64,000 bases of DNA from Gigaspora margarita (lineage: Eukaryota; Glomeromycota; Glomeromycetes; Diversisporales; Gigasporaceae), in contig WTPW01002576.1 of NCBI GenBank assembly GCA_009809945.1, positions 1-64,000 on the forward strand. The letters run 5' to 3'. Position numbers and translations under genes: made by a program. Numbering within the stretch: the first letter of the stretch is position 1; every line of letters starts with the position of its first letter. Shown here one piece after another: positions 10,827 through 21,708 of the stretch. The notes below the pieces were generated by a model, which was not told the origin of the DNA, did not search any database, and saw nothing but the letters and a program-made list of their open reading frames with translations.

Positions 10827-13800
10827 TTAGTTACATGTATTGTTTTCTGTTAAGATACAATATCTTTTTCTAATTCTATTTACTTTCCCTTCCAAATCAA
10901 CTTTCAATTGATTTCTTTCATTTCTTAATCGGGCGCGCACCCTGTATCTGGCGTCTATGGGTGATAACGGACTGTCCCCCCATTTTGCCCTAGTATACAG
11001 GCACCAAATCTCGTAGACTGCTTGAATGTGTAACTATCATATAGCATGAGTTTGCTTTTTATCTGCCCGTTTCTCTACTTGAAATATGTCTTCTTTGGAG
11101 GTAGGAATGGTCGTGGTCTGGTTCCTTTCTATTAATTTATATGCTTCTTTCCAAACTTGCCTACTTATCTCACATTCGAACATAAAGTGGTCGACCGTCT
11201 GTAGTTCGTTTCTACACCCTGGACATTCTCCATTGTCTTCTCTACTTATGTGTTTTAATCTATATCCTAGTGGTAAGGCTTTGTGAAATAGGCGCCAAAA
11301 GATATCCACTCTTTTATTGGGCACCATTTGTGTAGCAATCTAGCTTGATGGGTCCTCTTTCTGTACGGTCTCCTGTTCCACCGTCTCGCTGGGTATCGAG
11401 TTTAGTAGGACTAACATTCCCTTGACCGTTAATTAATTGCCCTTAAAATCCTTTACTATCAGAGACTCAGCAGGCCAGGGCCATAGTGTGGACGCATTTA
11501 TCATTCCTTTTATTCTTCTCCATGCCTTTATGTGTGGTCTCCATTCTGCCGGCCAGGCTTTTATACTTATATTCCGTTCCTGAAGCACTTGTAAAACTGT
11601 CAGGTCTCGTTTTTCTCTTATTTTCTGTGAGATTCTTGCCCTTTTTACTTTCGTCCATAAGGATGTGCTCATGCACAGTCTTTTCCATATCACAAGAGTC
11701 TTGCATCCATTAGATTTTTCATTATTGGCGCTCGCAGGCCACCCTCCTTAAAGTCTTTTTGAAATGTCGCATATTTAGAAACCATCTGTGATTTGGTTTT
11801 TATCCATTCTGAAATTATCCCATTGATTTCTGCTATGTGTTTATGACTAGGGTTTAAGATATAGGCTGCGTACCAGACCTTCGAGAGTATTAACGCATTC
11901 GCAATTAAAATCTTTCCCTTGTATGAGAGGTCCCTTAACTAGAGCTTTTCTATTCTTTTTTTCATGCTGGCTATGACTTGTGATCAGAGGTCTTTCTTCA
12001 CCAGCCCGTCTCTATTTATCTCATATCCCAGAATTTTAAATGTTTCTTGTTCAGGTACCTTCTTAAATTGGTCCTCATTTCTTAGTACTACCCTTTCCGC
12101 AGTAGGTATTAGGGGGGTTAGTTTCGTTTTGTTTTTATTTATTTTGGCATTTGATGCTTTTTCATATGTATCGAACCAATCACTAATAGTGTTCCAGTCG
12201 GAGGTGGATCCTACTCCTACCGACAGATCGTCTGCGTATGCTGAGAGTTTAAAAGATTGGGTGCCCAAAGGTATACCTCTTAAATTCTCTTCTAACTGTC
12301 TTAATAAAGGCTCGAATGTTAGTACAAACAATAGGAGGAAGAGAGGATCCCCTTGTCTAACTCCTCTCTCTACTCTAAAGGGTAGCGAAAGTTCATTTCC
12401 CATGATTATATGTGCCTCTTGCTTATTAAAGAGGTTCATTAAAACCATGATGATTTTTGGATCAAATTTCATCCTTTTTAATACTGTTCCCATGAAATCG
12501 TGGTTCACTCGATCGAATGCTTTGGCCTGGTCTACCAATAGTAGCCACTTAGTGTCAGTTTGATCTCTTTTGGATCGAATCGTAGTAATTATGTCCAGTG
12601 CCGCATTAGTTATTGACCTTTCTGCAACAAATCCCTGTTAATGAGCTGGGATTAGTTCTTTGCAGATCGAATTCAACCTGTCTGCTAGAATCTTCATAAA
12701 TATCTTTGCGTCGCAGTTTACCATCGATATGGGGCACCAATTCTGTACCTCTTCTAAGTTTTCTGATTTTTTTGGAATTAAGGTCACCAAACTCCTATGC
12801 CATGTGACTAGCATTATTCCTTCTTGTAATACTCGGTTGAAGACCTTTTCCAGGACCCCCACGATTGTTTCCACCATTTCCTTGTAGAACTCATAGGTAA
12901 GTCTATCGCAGCCCAGAGATTTATTGGTAGGTAGTTTCTTAATTGTTTGTACAATTTCTTCCTTCGAGATTCTTCTTGCGATTGCTTCATTCATTTCATC
13001 TGTGACTTCTGGCGTGTTCGATAATATCTTTTCTACTACTGATCTGTCTATCTCTTCTGTCTTGTATAGGCCTTTATAGTATTTCCTCACCCACTGTAAC
13101 GCGTTGAGTCCTTCTTCTTTTTCTCCTTCAGGTACTTTGATTCTATCCAGGCTTCTATTACTTTGTCTCTTTTTGAATCTTGTGAAAAAATACCTTGTAG
13201 ATTTCTCCCCTTTCTCTGCCCATCTAGCTTTTGAGCGACTAGACCATTTCTATGCTAGTTTTGCACTCTTGTTTTTTGCTCTAACGTCCAATTCTCTAAT
13301 CTGTGCATCTATACCAGCATTGGAGCGCCCCTTTGCCTGTATAGTTTTGAGATTTACCAGTTTTTTGTTTATTCTAGCTAGCTCAGTTTCTATTCTTTTT
13401 GGCTTTTTGTATGCTTTTATTATAGATTGCACATTTACCTTGCACATATCCCAATCTTCTGCAGCATTTTTGTGTTCTAGCTCCATTATTATTTCACGGG
13501 CAATTTCTTTCTTTTTGAAACTGTTTTTGTCAAAAACCCATCTAGCTTTTGGTTCCTGAGAGCATCCATAATTCAGAGTACATTGTACCAGAAGATAATC
13601 TGAATTTCCATAGTGGGTTGAGACCTCCTTTATAAATTGATCGTATTCCTCCCTGACAAAAATATAATCAATGCAGGTTCCTATTGTTCTATTATTGCTA
13701 GTGTTTTGAAAGAAGGTGAGGAAAGGTTTTTCCTTTGCGAATTCAATTGCATTATGCAGTCTTGTTACTTTATTGTGTAGCACATTTCAAGATGGGTCTC

Positions 13801-14296
13801 TTTGTGGAGCAGCCTCACTGACTCTATTGGCTTCTGGATCAAGGTTCGTATTCATATCTCCTGCGATTATATTGATTCCTTCTTCTTTTATATTCAGGGT
13901 CCAACTGCTAAAAAAGTCCATCCTGCCTTCAATGCTAGGCGGAGCGTATACGTTTTCTATATTATATTGTCTGCCTTGATAATAGCACTTTAGTGCAATT
14001 ACCCTATCATCCATTTTTGTTTCAATCTCTTCAAACTTTATTTCTTTTTTTCTAGCTAGAATTGCTGTTCTTTTCGTCCATACTGAGTCAAATGTCCATT
14101 GATTTTTTAAGAATTGTCTTGTCGCATCATTGTAAAGGTTTGTTTCCTGTAATATTATTAAGTCTGGTTTATATGATTTTAGCAAAGTTAACACTGTTGT
14201 CTGCTTGCCACTGTCATTGAGTCCTTTTACGTTTAAGGTGGCTATCTTAAATTCTTGTCCCATAAATGTTATACGTAAAAGGTTAGATTTCCACAT
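10827..14296 (-). pseudogene. LINE ORF2: endonuclease / reverse transcriptase polyprotein (broken)
   Basis: About 1150 codons. Apurinic-like endonuclease motifs come first: IATLNVKG, LIILQET, IIAGDMNTNLDP, then IDYIFV and NSDYLLVQ. The last motif is normally SDH, so the catalytic His is replaced by Tyr. Reverse transcriptase motifs follow: SLVTLIPKKS, VQNWCPIS, LLLVDQAKAFDRVNH (motif A), GVRQGDPL (motif B) and SAYADDL (motif C). A C-terminal zinc-binding motif CPGCRNELQTVDHFMFEC has C-x2-C-x8-H-x4-C spacing. The segments ending at 14296, 13783, 13090 and 12538 share one frame and are separated only by stops, including one near 12639. The frame changes between about 11964 and 11330. The apparent final stop is near 10827. 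Together the parts would nick the target and reverse-transcribe the element RNA. Confidence 0.9.
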
Positions 14297-14487
14297 TAAA
14301 GATGTCTGGTAGCACCGTACCCCTTCTGGTTACTGTACGGTGCTCCTCGTGCAGAACTGCTATATGGTGTTTTCTCTTGCTTTTTTGTTGATTGCTTCCG
14401 GTAATTGACTGTAGTAAATCCTTCCATGTCTGTATCTGTCTCTAATGTTTTAGATGCTAAAGTACTAGCTTCGCTACTAATTGGTTC

Positions 14488-15893
14488 CTAGCTGTCCCAG
14501 GATTGTAGTACTAACAGTGGGTCATTGCCTTTTTCAATGAATGCCGCTGCAGGTTCTATGCTTACCTGCTCCTGTGTTGCCGTTACTACTTCTACTATGG
14601 GTAAGATAGCTGTTGCGTTACTTTCCAGATTTGTCGTGTCATTTGACTGTTCTGCTATCACTTGTTCCTGTGCCTCCCCCATTTTTTGGTCTTCTCCAAT
14701 CAGCTCCTCTTCCAATCCTGCTTGATAGAGATCCTGATTATCATTACCTCTGTCGGTTTGAACTTGTATAGCTTCAGAATCTTTTGATGAACCTGCCAGT
14801 TTTCGTTCCCTTAAACGATTTCGATGCTCTACTGCGGCTATAAATTGTGGGCATTCTTTTTTAATGTGACCAGTTTTTTCACAGAAATAGCAGATCTTTG
14901 ACGCTATCCTCCATTCGGTGGTTACTTTATTGTCCATGATATATGTAAACCTTGGTATATTATTTTTTAGCTCTAGGTCATTAGTGGTCTCGAATACAAT
15001 GATCCACTGGTTTGTCGCATAAGGAGTTCCATTGATCAGAAGAGGCCTTATAGATGCAATTTTGCCAACATCCTCGAATGCTCTTTGTAATGCATCTGAA
15101 ATATCCAATTTATTACCTAGTGGAACGTTTCTGCATTTTATCGGCAGAAATGTTTTTCTACCATCGGTCGGTACATAACCGTAGTATGTTTTGTTCTCTA
15201 TATTTATACCATGTGTCGCATAGTGTCTTTTCGTTTCGGCATTCACAAAGGTTAATTCTAGATGTGAGTACTTGCCTTTTGTAAAATGCTGTTTTGCCGC
15301 CAATACATTATATTTTACGTGTTCAAACATGGAAGTCATTATTTCATTAAACGAGAGTTGAAGGCCTTGGACATCGATAATCAAGGCATTGTTATTGTTC
15401 GATCTGATACTTCTGCCCGGGGTAAAGGAGGAGTATGTCGATTGCCCACTTTTTAATTTCAGGAATAGTGAGGACCATTTCATAGCCGGATTTAATGCCG
15501 GCCCCCATTGGTTGTAGCCCTTTCTGTCAAATTAGAGCTCTCGTCCGAAGGAGTATCTTGAATTTTGTCTGTATTTTCTTCAACTACCATAGCTTGTGGT
15601 TGGGTGGATGACACGTCTTCTGTGTTTATATCTATTATTCCGTTTGTTGTTGTCTTTTCGCTTGTAAACAACGTGTTGTTCTGTGTTGTGTACGTATTGG
15701 TTACATCCTTTAGAGCTTCCATTTCTTGGGCCACCTTATCATCCCAGCTTAGCTCCTTTAGAGTTGTCGTTTGTGGGATTGTAGCTTTAATAACTACATC
15801 CTTGGCAGGGGTTTCCTCGACCCTCGTTGCACCTTGGGGTTTTGTGTTTTCTTTGTTGTTATTAGTTTTGAGTTTTTTCTTTTTATTCGTCAT
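14488..15893 (-). pseudogene. LINE ORF1: zinc-knuckle RNA-binding protein (one frameshift)
   Basis: It starts MTNKKKKLKTNNNKEN at 15893 with a Lys/Asn-rich and Thr-rich N-terminus of about 130 residues. The reading then changes frame near 15490 and continues for 331 residues. The second part carries one CCHC knuckle, CYFCEKTGHIKKEC (C-x2-C-x4-H-x4-C), near 14890, followed by an acidic, Gln/Glu-rich C-terminus. Known LINE ORF1 proteins bind the element RNA and escort ORF2. Position just upstream of ORF2 on the same strand, with a gap of about 190 bp, supports the call. The frameshift makes it a pseudogene. Confidence 0.85.
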
Positions 15894-16093
15894 TTTCGCT
15901 TGACTTGCTTCTTCTATTTCCTCGTCACTCCTTGTTTTCCTTTTCCTTTCTAGGGCTGGCGCCCTTAAGACTTCAGTTTCTTCGGCCCCTTGTCTTCTTA
16001 TGAGTCATCGAATAGTAGTTTCAATAAAATCCCTTTCCTACCTTATGTGGTCGGGAAAGAGTTACCATTGATCTTTCTAATAAAATAATTTTT

Positions 16094-16609
16094 AAATCTA
16101 CATATATAATAATTCTAAATCATTGTTTACAATGCAGATATTCTATATATTCAAAAAAATTTATCCTTTACAATATAAAAAATAATTTTTACTACTTAAA
16201 ATTTATTTTTAATTTAATATATATCAGGTACCCGATAAATACAGTATTAACTAGCGATAGGAATTTCTAAAAGCGGTAGTAAAAATAAATAACGGATTGT
16301 ATCTATAGTGCATATATGCAATGGTAGGAATAAAAAGTTAGAAATTCTCATAGTAAGGCCAGAATTTTTATTTCCACTATATTGCATATATGCACAGGAA
16401 ACAATAAATAAATAAAGCAAACACATTTTTTTTTATTCAATTTTTTATTCTTTTTTTTTTCTTATTGTTTTTTTTTGTTTTTTTTATTTTTTTTTTATCA
16501 TTTTTTTAATTTTTTTATTTTTTTTTAACGCTTTTTTTAAATTTTTTTTATTTTTTTGATTCGATTTTTTTTTAATTTTTAATTTCTTTTTTTTTTCTTA
16601 TTGTTTTTT
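16094..16609. other. AT-rich and pyrimidine-rich spacer before the first gap
   Basis: It contains tatatcaggtacccgataaa near 16222, a pair of gcatatatgca motifs (16310 and 16384) around a partly inverted block, and then almost pure T-rich sequence from 16430. No gene seen. Confidence 0.5.
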
Positions 16610-16913
16610 NNNNNNNNNNNNNNNNNNNNNNNNNNNNNNNNNNNNNNNNNNNNNNNNNNNNNNNNNNNNNNNNNNNNNNNNNNNNNNNNNNNNNNNNNNN
16701 NNNNNNNNNNNNNNNNNNNNNNNNNNNNNNNNNNNNNNNNNNNNNNNNNNNNNNNNNNNNNNNNNNNNNNNNNNNNNNNNNNNNNNNNNNNNNNNNNNNN
16801 NNNNNNNNNNNNNNNNNNNNNNNNNNNNNNNNNNNNNNNNNNNNNNNNNNNNNNNNNNNNNNNNNNNNNNNNNNNNNNNNNNNNNNNNNNNNNNNNNNNN
16901 NNNNNNNNNNNNN
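16610..16913. other. Assembly gap (304 N)
   Basis: A run of N within T-rich low-complexity DNA. The reading frame that spans it is an artefact. Confidence 0.99.
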
Positions 16914-17290
16914 TTAATTTTTTTTTAATTATTTTTAATTAATATTTAATTTTTAATTTTTTAAAATTTTAGAATTTTATTTATTAATTTTTTTTTACAT
17001 CTAGATCTGTAGATCTAGATTAGATCTTCACATGTTTTTTTTTTATTATATATTATTTTTTTCCGTCTTTTTTTATTTATTACTTTTTTTTTTATTTTTT
17101 TATTTTTTTTATTATTAATTTTTTATTTTATTTATATTTTTTTTAAGTATTTTAATTTTTACTCATTATACAAATCAGCATAGATAAGTATTCTTTTTTT
17201 TAAATTTTTTTACATTTTTATTTTTTATTCCATTTTTTTTCTAGTTTATTGATACATTTAACTAAGCTACTTATTTCTTTCATATTAGAA
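16914..17290. other. T-rich low-complexity DNA
   Basis: Long strings of T with scattered A. It includes the motif ctagatctgtagatctaga near 17000, which recurs in the related regions at 24118 and 42470. No gene. Confidence 0.6.
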
Positions 17291-17296
17291 TCTTGT

Positions 17297-17510
17297 CGTT
17301 ACTAGTGCTCATGCTTGTCGTTACTGGTGCTCATGCTTGTCATTACTGGTGCTCATGCTTGTCATTACTAGTGCTTGTTGTAACTGGTGCTTGTTGTAAC
17401 TGGTGCTTGTTGTAACTGGTGCTCATTGTAACTGGTGCTCATTGTAACTGGTGCTCATTGTAACTGGTGCTCATTGTAACTGGTGCTCGTCATTACTAGT
17501 ACTAGTGTCA
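17297..17510. repeat. Minisatellite of gtgctcatgcttgtcattactg / tgctcattgtaactgg units
   Basis: About four units of 22 bp (gctcatgcttgtcattactg type) are followed by at least seven units of 16 bp (tgctcattgtaactgg and the variant with cttgttg). The shorter unit looks like a deletion derivative of the longer. Similar ggtgtcgttgttgg phrases occur at 24440-24550, in the related pyrimidine-rich region. Confidence 0.88.
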
Positions 17511-18360
17511 TCGTTCTTTGGTATTGGAACATTACATTGTTGTTCTTGAATGCATTGTCAAGTTTTGTATCAGTTTTTGGCATTGTCATTATTAGAGCCA
17601 TTCTTGTTACTGGGATTGTTTATTGAATTGAAGTTGTTGTTGTTGGTGATGTTATTGTCTGGGTTCCTCTTTTTATCTTTTGGAACAGTTTTTCATTCTT
17701 TGGCTTGGCTTGTACATTCCAGTTTTGGAATTTCAGAAAAGTATAAATTTTGGCTTGTTATTCTTGTTTTTTAAATGCTATAATGACTTTTTTTTTTCTT
17801 AGTTATTTTCAAGAATGGTTTGATCTTTTGTTCTAGTTCTTAGATTTTTTAGAAAAGTATGGTTTCTTGGAGTGTAAAGAGTTTAGACCTATTGGGGTAT
17901 TATTGGGGTGTATGCTTCTTCGTGTCTTGTTTTTTTGTATATAATAACCAATATTTTTCTTTCTTTTAGGTTGTTGCTTACTTCATCATTGGGTTGTCAT
18001 TATTGGCGCAATGAACACTATCATCATTAGTGTCATTGCTACTAGAGTCTATTGCGTTAGTGGTCGCAGCAATTGGTATTGTTACTGTTAGGAAAGGCTT
18101 GGATTTATTGCTTTCTCTGTCGTATATTGTTGTTCATAAACTACATTAACATTTTATTGTGATCATCATGAGTTCGGTTTTATTACAGTATATTATATAC
18201 TGTACGTATGTCACTAGAGTGAATTCGTTATTGTAGTGCTATAGGTGTTTTGTTAGTAGTAAATTTCGCTTGGTTTGTATGAATTCATTGTTGTAGCTAG
18301 GCACAGTTAGTTAGAGTTAGGCTCGCGTTATGGTTAGTTCAGATTAGGGTTAGGGTATAA
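17511..18360. other. GT/TTG-rich low-complexity DNA, no gene supported
   Basis: Many ttgttg, attggt and tagttag phrases. An open frame at 17550-17774 is Leu/Phe-rich, matches nothing I recognise, and is best read as low complexity. Two telomere-like units (ttagggttaggg at 18345) are too few to mean much. Confidence 0.45.
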
Positions 18361-18760
18361 TAGGTTTTTTTTTTTAACTATATTACTTAAAATGGTTGAT
18401 AATTTATATAAATAAAAAAATTTTTAAATAACTATATTAGTACATATTTGTTAAATTAAAATGTAATAGCAATATTGCTATATTGTATGTAACTATATAT
18501 CGATCACGTGATAAAGGTGCACTGCAATACAGGTGAAAACCCTTTAATATACTTATTTACATCAGGTATCAGAATTTATATATACTATTTACATCGAGTA
18601 CATGATGCATTACAGAATTTATATATGTGATATATATCCGATATATATATGCTATGTATACTATATGTGTACTATATGTGTCTGGCATGTGTCCGATATC
18701 CTGTATGAACTCTACACATATCGGGTATATGTATAAATATATCTCACACATATCGGTAGG

Positions 18761-19423
18761 GGTCTTAGCTGGGTCAGGTCTGACCCAACCCAACTTGGGT
18801 CTGACCAAACCTGGATCAGGTCGGGTCAGAAAAAATGTAGGTCAGGTTAGACCCAGATCAGAAAAAACGCGGGTCGGGTCAGACCCAGATCAGATTTTAT
18901 TCAATGATTGCAAGTAGTCGCTACATAGTAAAGTCAAAGTTTTACTATATAAATCGATAAAATCTGCTTAAGTAAACTTGTTTGGAAGATCAAAATACAT
19001 ATTTTCTGAAATTTTTATCCAAATTGGAGAACTTTTTATTATTTAACTTTTAATTTTTATATTTGTCAAACATATTTTTTAAAAAGATTATAATTTTTTT
19101 ATTGAATATAAAAATTAAACGCCAAATTATAAAAATTTTTTCGATTTGGATAAAAATTTTAATATATATGCATTTTGTTCTTCCAAACAAGTTTACTTAA
19201 GCAGACTTTATCGATTTACATAGTAAAATTTAGATATTACTAAGTAGCAACTATTATTGACCTGGGTTGGGTTGGGTCAGACCCAGGTCGGGTTTGACAT
19301 GGGGTGGGTCAGACCCGAGTCGGGTTTGACATGAGGCAGGTTAGACCCAGGTCGAGTTTTGACCCAAGTGGGTCTGACCTGGGTCAGGCCCAAACCTGAT
19401 CCAACCTGACCCATTAAGACCCC
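18761..19423. mobile_element. Foldback element with GGGTCAGACC-rich arms
   Basis: Ends taggggtctta and taagacccct are inverted in a TA context. The arms (18780-18900 and 19262-19415) are packed with gggtcagaccc and its variants, giving strikingly GC-rich islands in AT-rich DNA. The middle (18910-19260) is a different AT-rich palindrome related to the core of element E. It looks like a TA-target MITE whose arms expanded by internal repetition, with a second palindrome inserted or captured in its centre. Confidence 0.75.
18910..19260. repeat. AT-rich palindrome in the centre of the GGGTC foldback
   Basis: Left arm gtcgctacatagtaaagtc, right arm with tactaagtagcaac, and an inner pair ttaagtaaacttgtttgg and ccaaacaagtttacttaa. 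Related palindromes lie at 7905-8290 and 19738-20110. Confidence 0.82.
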
Positions 19424-19723
19424 TATATATCGATCACATATTATCCATATATCTTATATATATCAGATACCCGATATTATACTGATGTGTATAATTTTGA
19501 CCTGTGTTTTCAGTTTATAGGCAGATTATTAATTAAAAAATTAACAAAAATAGGACAAGTTACATGTTTTGGCTTTGTTTATTGTTTAATTTTTAAAAAA
19601 TTTGTTAATTAATAAAATTTTAGTCACTAAAAATTTTTTTTAACCAATTAAAATACAAGAAATTAACAAAACATCAAAATTCATTATAAATTTTTTTAAA
19701 TTTTAGTCTTTAGATATCATGTA

Positions 19724-20641
19724 CTATAGTTTTAAAAATAAGCTGCTCTCATAATTGATTATACTCACTATATAGTAAAGATATAATTTTATTATATAAA
19801 TTGATTATAAGTGCTTAAGTAAATATATTCTAGAGATTAAAATATATATATTTTAAAATTTTTATATAAATTGGATAACTTTTTATTATTTGACTTTTAA
19901 TTTTTATATTCAATAAAAAAAATTAATTTTTTTTTAATAAATATATTCATTAAACATAAAAATTACAAATTAAATAATAAAAATTATTCAATTTATATAA
20001 AAATTTAAAATATATTTATTTTAATTTCTAGAATAAGTTTACTTAAGCATTTATAATCGATTTACATAGTAAAATTATAACTTTACTATGTAGCAATTAT
20101 AATTGATTGATCAAAAATCACTTTATAAGCTACTCCTGATTTTTTGTATTCAAAATTAGCCAAAAAAAGATAATATATTTTCAGGAACATATGGTAATAC
20201 AATATATTTATTTATTGTTATAAATTTGAAAATAAGCTACCCTTTTGTTGTACCTTAAATTTTAGAAAAATATACTTGTCACTGATAGTGACAGTAACTA
20301 GATTAAGGTTAAGTTAGATTTAGAGTTAGAAGAAGGTTTATTATATAATAAAACATCTCAAGAAGCATTTTTAGCTAGAAAAAAATATTGGTTTCATAGA
20401 CACAATTTAAAGTTATTGCAATTTGTAATTTTTTAAATTTTTTTGTCATACCTAATCTAGCAATTTGATCGGCTCAGACTGTAACCACGGTTACAAATAG
20501 ATTCGCTCTAAATTTTATTTGTAATAAAAATAAATTTATTTAAATAAAATATTAAATGTACTAATTAATTTGTATTTAGATCTGAATTATAAAATTTATT
20601 ATATGAATTCAGTATATCCAAAGTAAATAAATATAAATTAT
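19724..20641. mobile_element. Right part of the second element E copy (before the SINE)
   Basis: It matches the complete E copy from about 7920 to 8551, including the palindromic core (19738-20110). The match is interrupted by a 245-bp insertion (20265-20509). After the SINE at 20642-21621, the last part of E continues to 21708 and ends agagagacaact. Confidence 0.78.
20265..20509. mobile_element. 245-bp insertion with 8-bp duplication, class uncertain (hAT-like)
   Basis: Flanked by the 8-bp duplication aaatttta (20257-20264 and 20510-20517). The complete E copy shows a single aaatttta at the matching place, so the insertion is certain. The ends gaaaaatatacttgt and the mirrored right edge are only weakly inverted. 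The 8-bp duplication favours hAT. Confidence 0.72.
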
Positions 20642-21621
20642 GGAGTGTGGCAACTTAGAGAAGTTGGTAAGTTGTCACACTTAAGCAGCAGGTCTAGTGT
20701 TCAAATCCCACTGGCGACGCTTTGAAAAATAGACCTGTATTACGGTAACCATTTCTCCTCGTAGGTTCTTTGGTACACCATCTTGAATGGAAGCCATCGG
20801 GCATACAAAAATTCAAGAAATAGAAAATGGATACCTGTTTGGAAGTCCCGAGTGAAGAAGTAGCAAAGATCTTTGACGATGCTAACCATAATTGGAATAT
20901 TGAAAACTGGAGCCAGAGAACCAGATGACAAGACCCTCGAGAAGAGGGCCCACCAACCTGGCCACCAGAGTCGCACCAGAGGAAAAGGACATGTGTTCCA
21001 GCAACATGTACCAAGGGGAGGGAGTCTATTCAGCACCTAAAGCTGGATCGACTAACCCTTCTGAACTAACTGGCTTGGAAGTTTGGAAATACTGAAGAAG
21101 AACCGATAGGAAGGTTGTAGTAGGTATCAAGATTGGAGTGAACCTGACATGAGCAGAAGTAGATAATAGTAGGGGTTTAATGGTTAGCCCTAATCCCAAG
21201 TATCGGTATAATACAGATGTGTAAGTTACTGAAGTATAGGTAATACCTGTGTGGAACAGGGACTGCTCTACCAAGTGTGCCGCAAGAATAAACTAGTCCT
21301 AAGGGAATTCTGCAAGCATCCAGGACTGGCCTTGACTGACTTATGTAACAGAGGACTGTACTAGTGATACAAGGAGGATTTGGCAGAAGAAGCATGAACC
21401 AGAGGGTTTAAATAGGTAACCCCCCTAGTTGGGTTGCAGATATGGCAGCTAGTATAGAACCTTCGGGCAGACTACTTAAATTAGATAACCAAAAGTTGTA
21501 CGTGTGGCTAGTTGTACTCTCATTTATGTAACAAATATCAGGGTGCCCCTGGAGGCACCTGTGATCTGACTTATTGAATAAAAGCCTTTTTTCATAGTGG
21601 TAACTTTGATATAAAAAAAAA
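20642..21621 (+). mobile_element. SINE-like retroposon, family 1 (980 bp)
   Basis: It ends in an A-run and is flanked by the 17-bp duplication aaataaatataaattat (20625-20641 and 21622-21638), the hallmark of target-primed retroposition. The complete E copy at 8541-8560 shows the same site empty. The first 80 bases resemble a tRNA-derived head, with a B-box-like gtgttcaaatccc near 20699 and a cacttaag loop reminiscent of tRNA-Leu. Around 21371-21538 it shares a core of about 150 bp with the second SINE at 22440. The length is large for a SINE. Minus-strand open frames over 20694-21395 are unsupported. Confidence 0.82.
21371..21538 (+). repeat. SINE core domain shared with the second SINE
   Basis: Key strings ccagagggtttaaatagg, atggcagctagt and cgtgtggctagttgta appear here and in reverse complement at 22498-22649. 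The two elements differ upstream and downstream of this block. Confidence 0.85.
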
Positions 21622-21708
21622 AAATAAATATAAATTATTTGTTCTGAAGGTTTTAGTTCATATATAAAGAGTTTGGTATATAGAAAACCAGATTAAAGAG
21701 AGACAACT
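21622..21708. mobile_element. Terminal piece of element E after the SINE
   Basis: It begins with the right copy of the SINE target duplication. It then follows the complete E copy (ttgttctgaaggttttagtt, atatataaagagttt) and ends agagagacaact at 21708. Directly beyond lies the N-terminal half of the minus-strand pseudogene. Confidence 0.75.

Larger units (their letters stand above)
10758..16077 (-). mobile_element. LINE (non-LTR retrotransposon), nearly full length, decayed
   Basis: A minus-strand element of about 5.3 kb with the usual LINE order: 5' leader, ORF1 with a zinc knuckle, then ORF2 with endonuclease, reverse transcriptase and a C-terminal Cys/His motif. It ends in a poly-A tail (the T-run at 10753-10764). 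The 16-bp target duplication taataaaataattttt is identical at 10742-10757 and 16078-16093, so the copy is probably complete at both ends. The layout suggests an L1 or Tad1-like clade, but I cannot assign it firmly. Both ORFs contain breaks, so it is not active. Confidence 0.9.
8926..19723. mobile_element. Element F: 10.8 kb insertion into element E, itself full of nested elements
   Basis: The left edge reads tatgcaatacttaaagacta. The reverse complement of the right edge reads tacatgatatctaaagacta, so the ends form an imperfect inverted repeat with cttaaagactaaaat-like cores. The 6-bp duplication ctatag flanks both edges. The complete E copy at 7741-8621 shows the uninterrupted arrangement. 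Much of the length is later cargo: a Harbinger-type MITE, a four-unit foldback, a 5.3 kb LINE and a GGGTC foldback. The original F may have been only a few kilobases. No transposase of its own is recognised. Confidence 0.55.

Noticed and set aside
11467-13979. Plus-strand open frames opposite the LINE
   Set aside because: They are antisense shadows of the LINE ORF2 reading frame.
16601-16942. 113-codon frame across the N run
   Set aside because: Artefact of the assembly gap.
17550-17774. 74-codon membrane-protein-like frame
   Set aside because: A Leu/Phe-rich translation of a GT-rich low-complexity region with no supporting context.
18345-18356. Telomere-like ttagggttaggg
   Set aside because: Only two units, also at 27058 and 46258, inside AT-rich DNA; too short to indicate a telomere or a fusion.
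20694-21395. Several minus-strand open frames within the SINE-like element
   Set aside because: They overlap each other in different frames, match no protein I know and lie in a non-coding retroposon.
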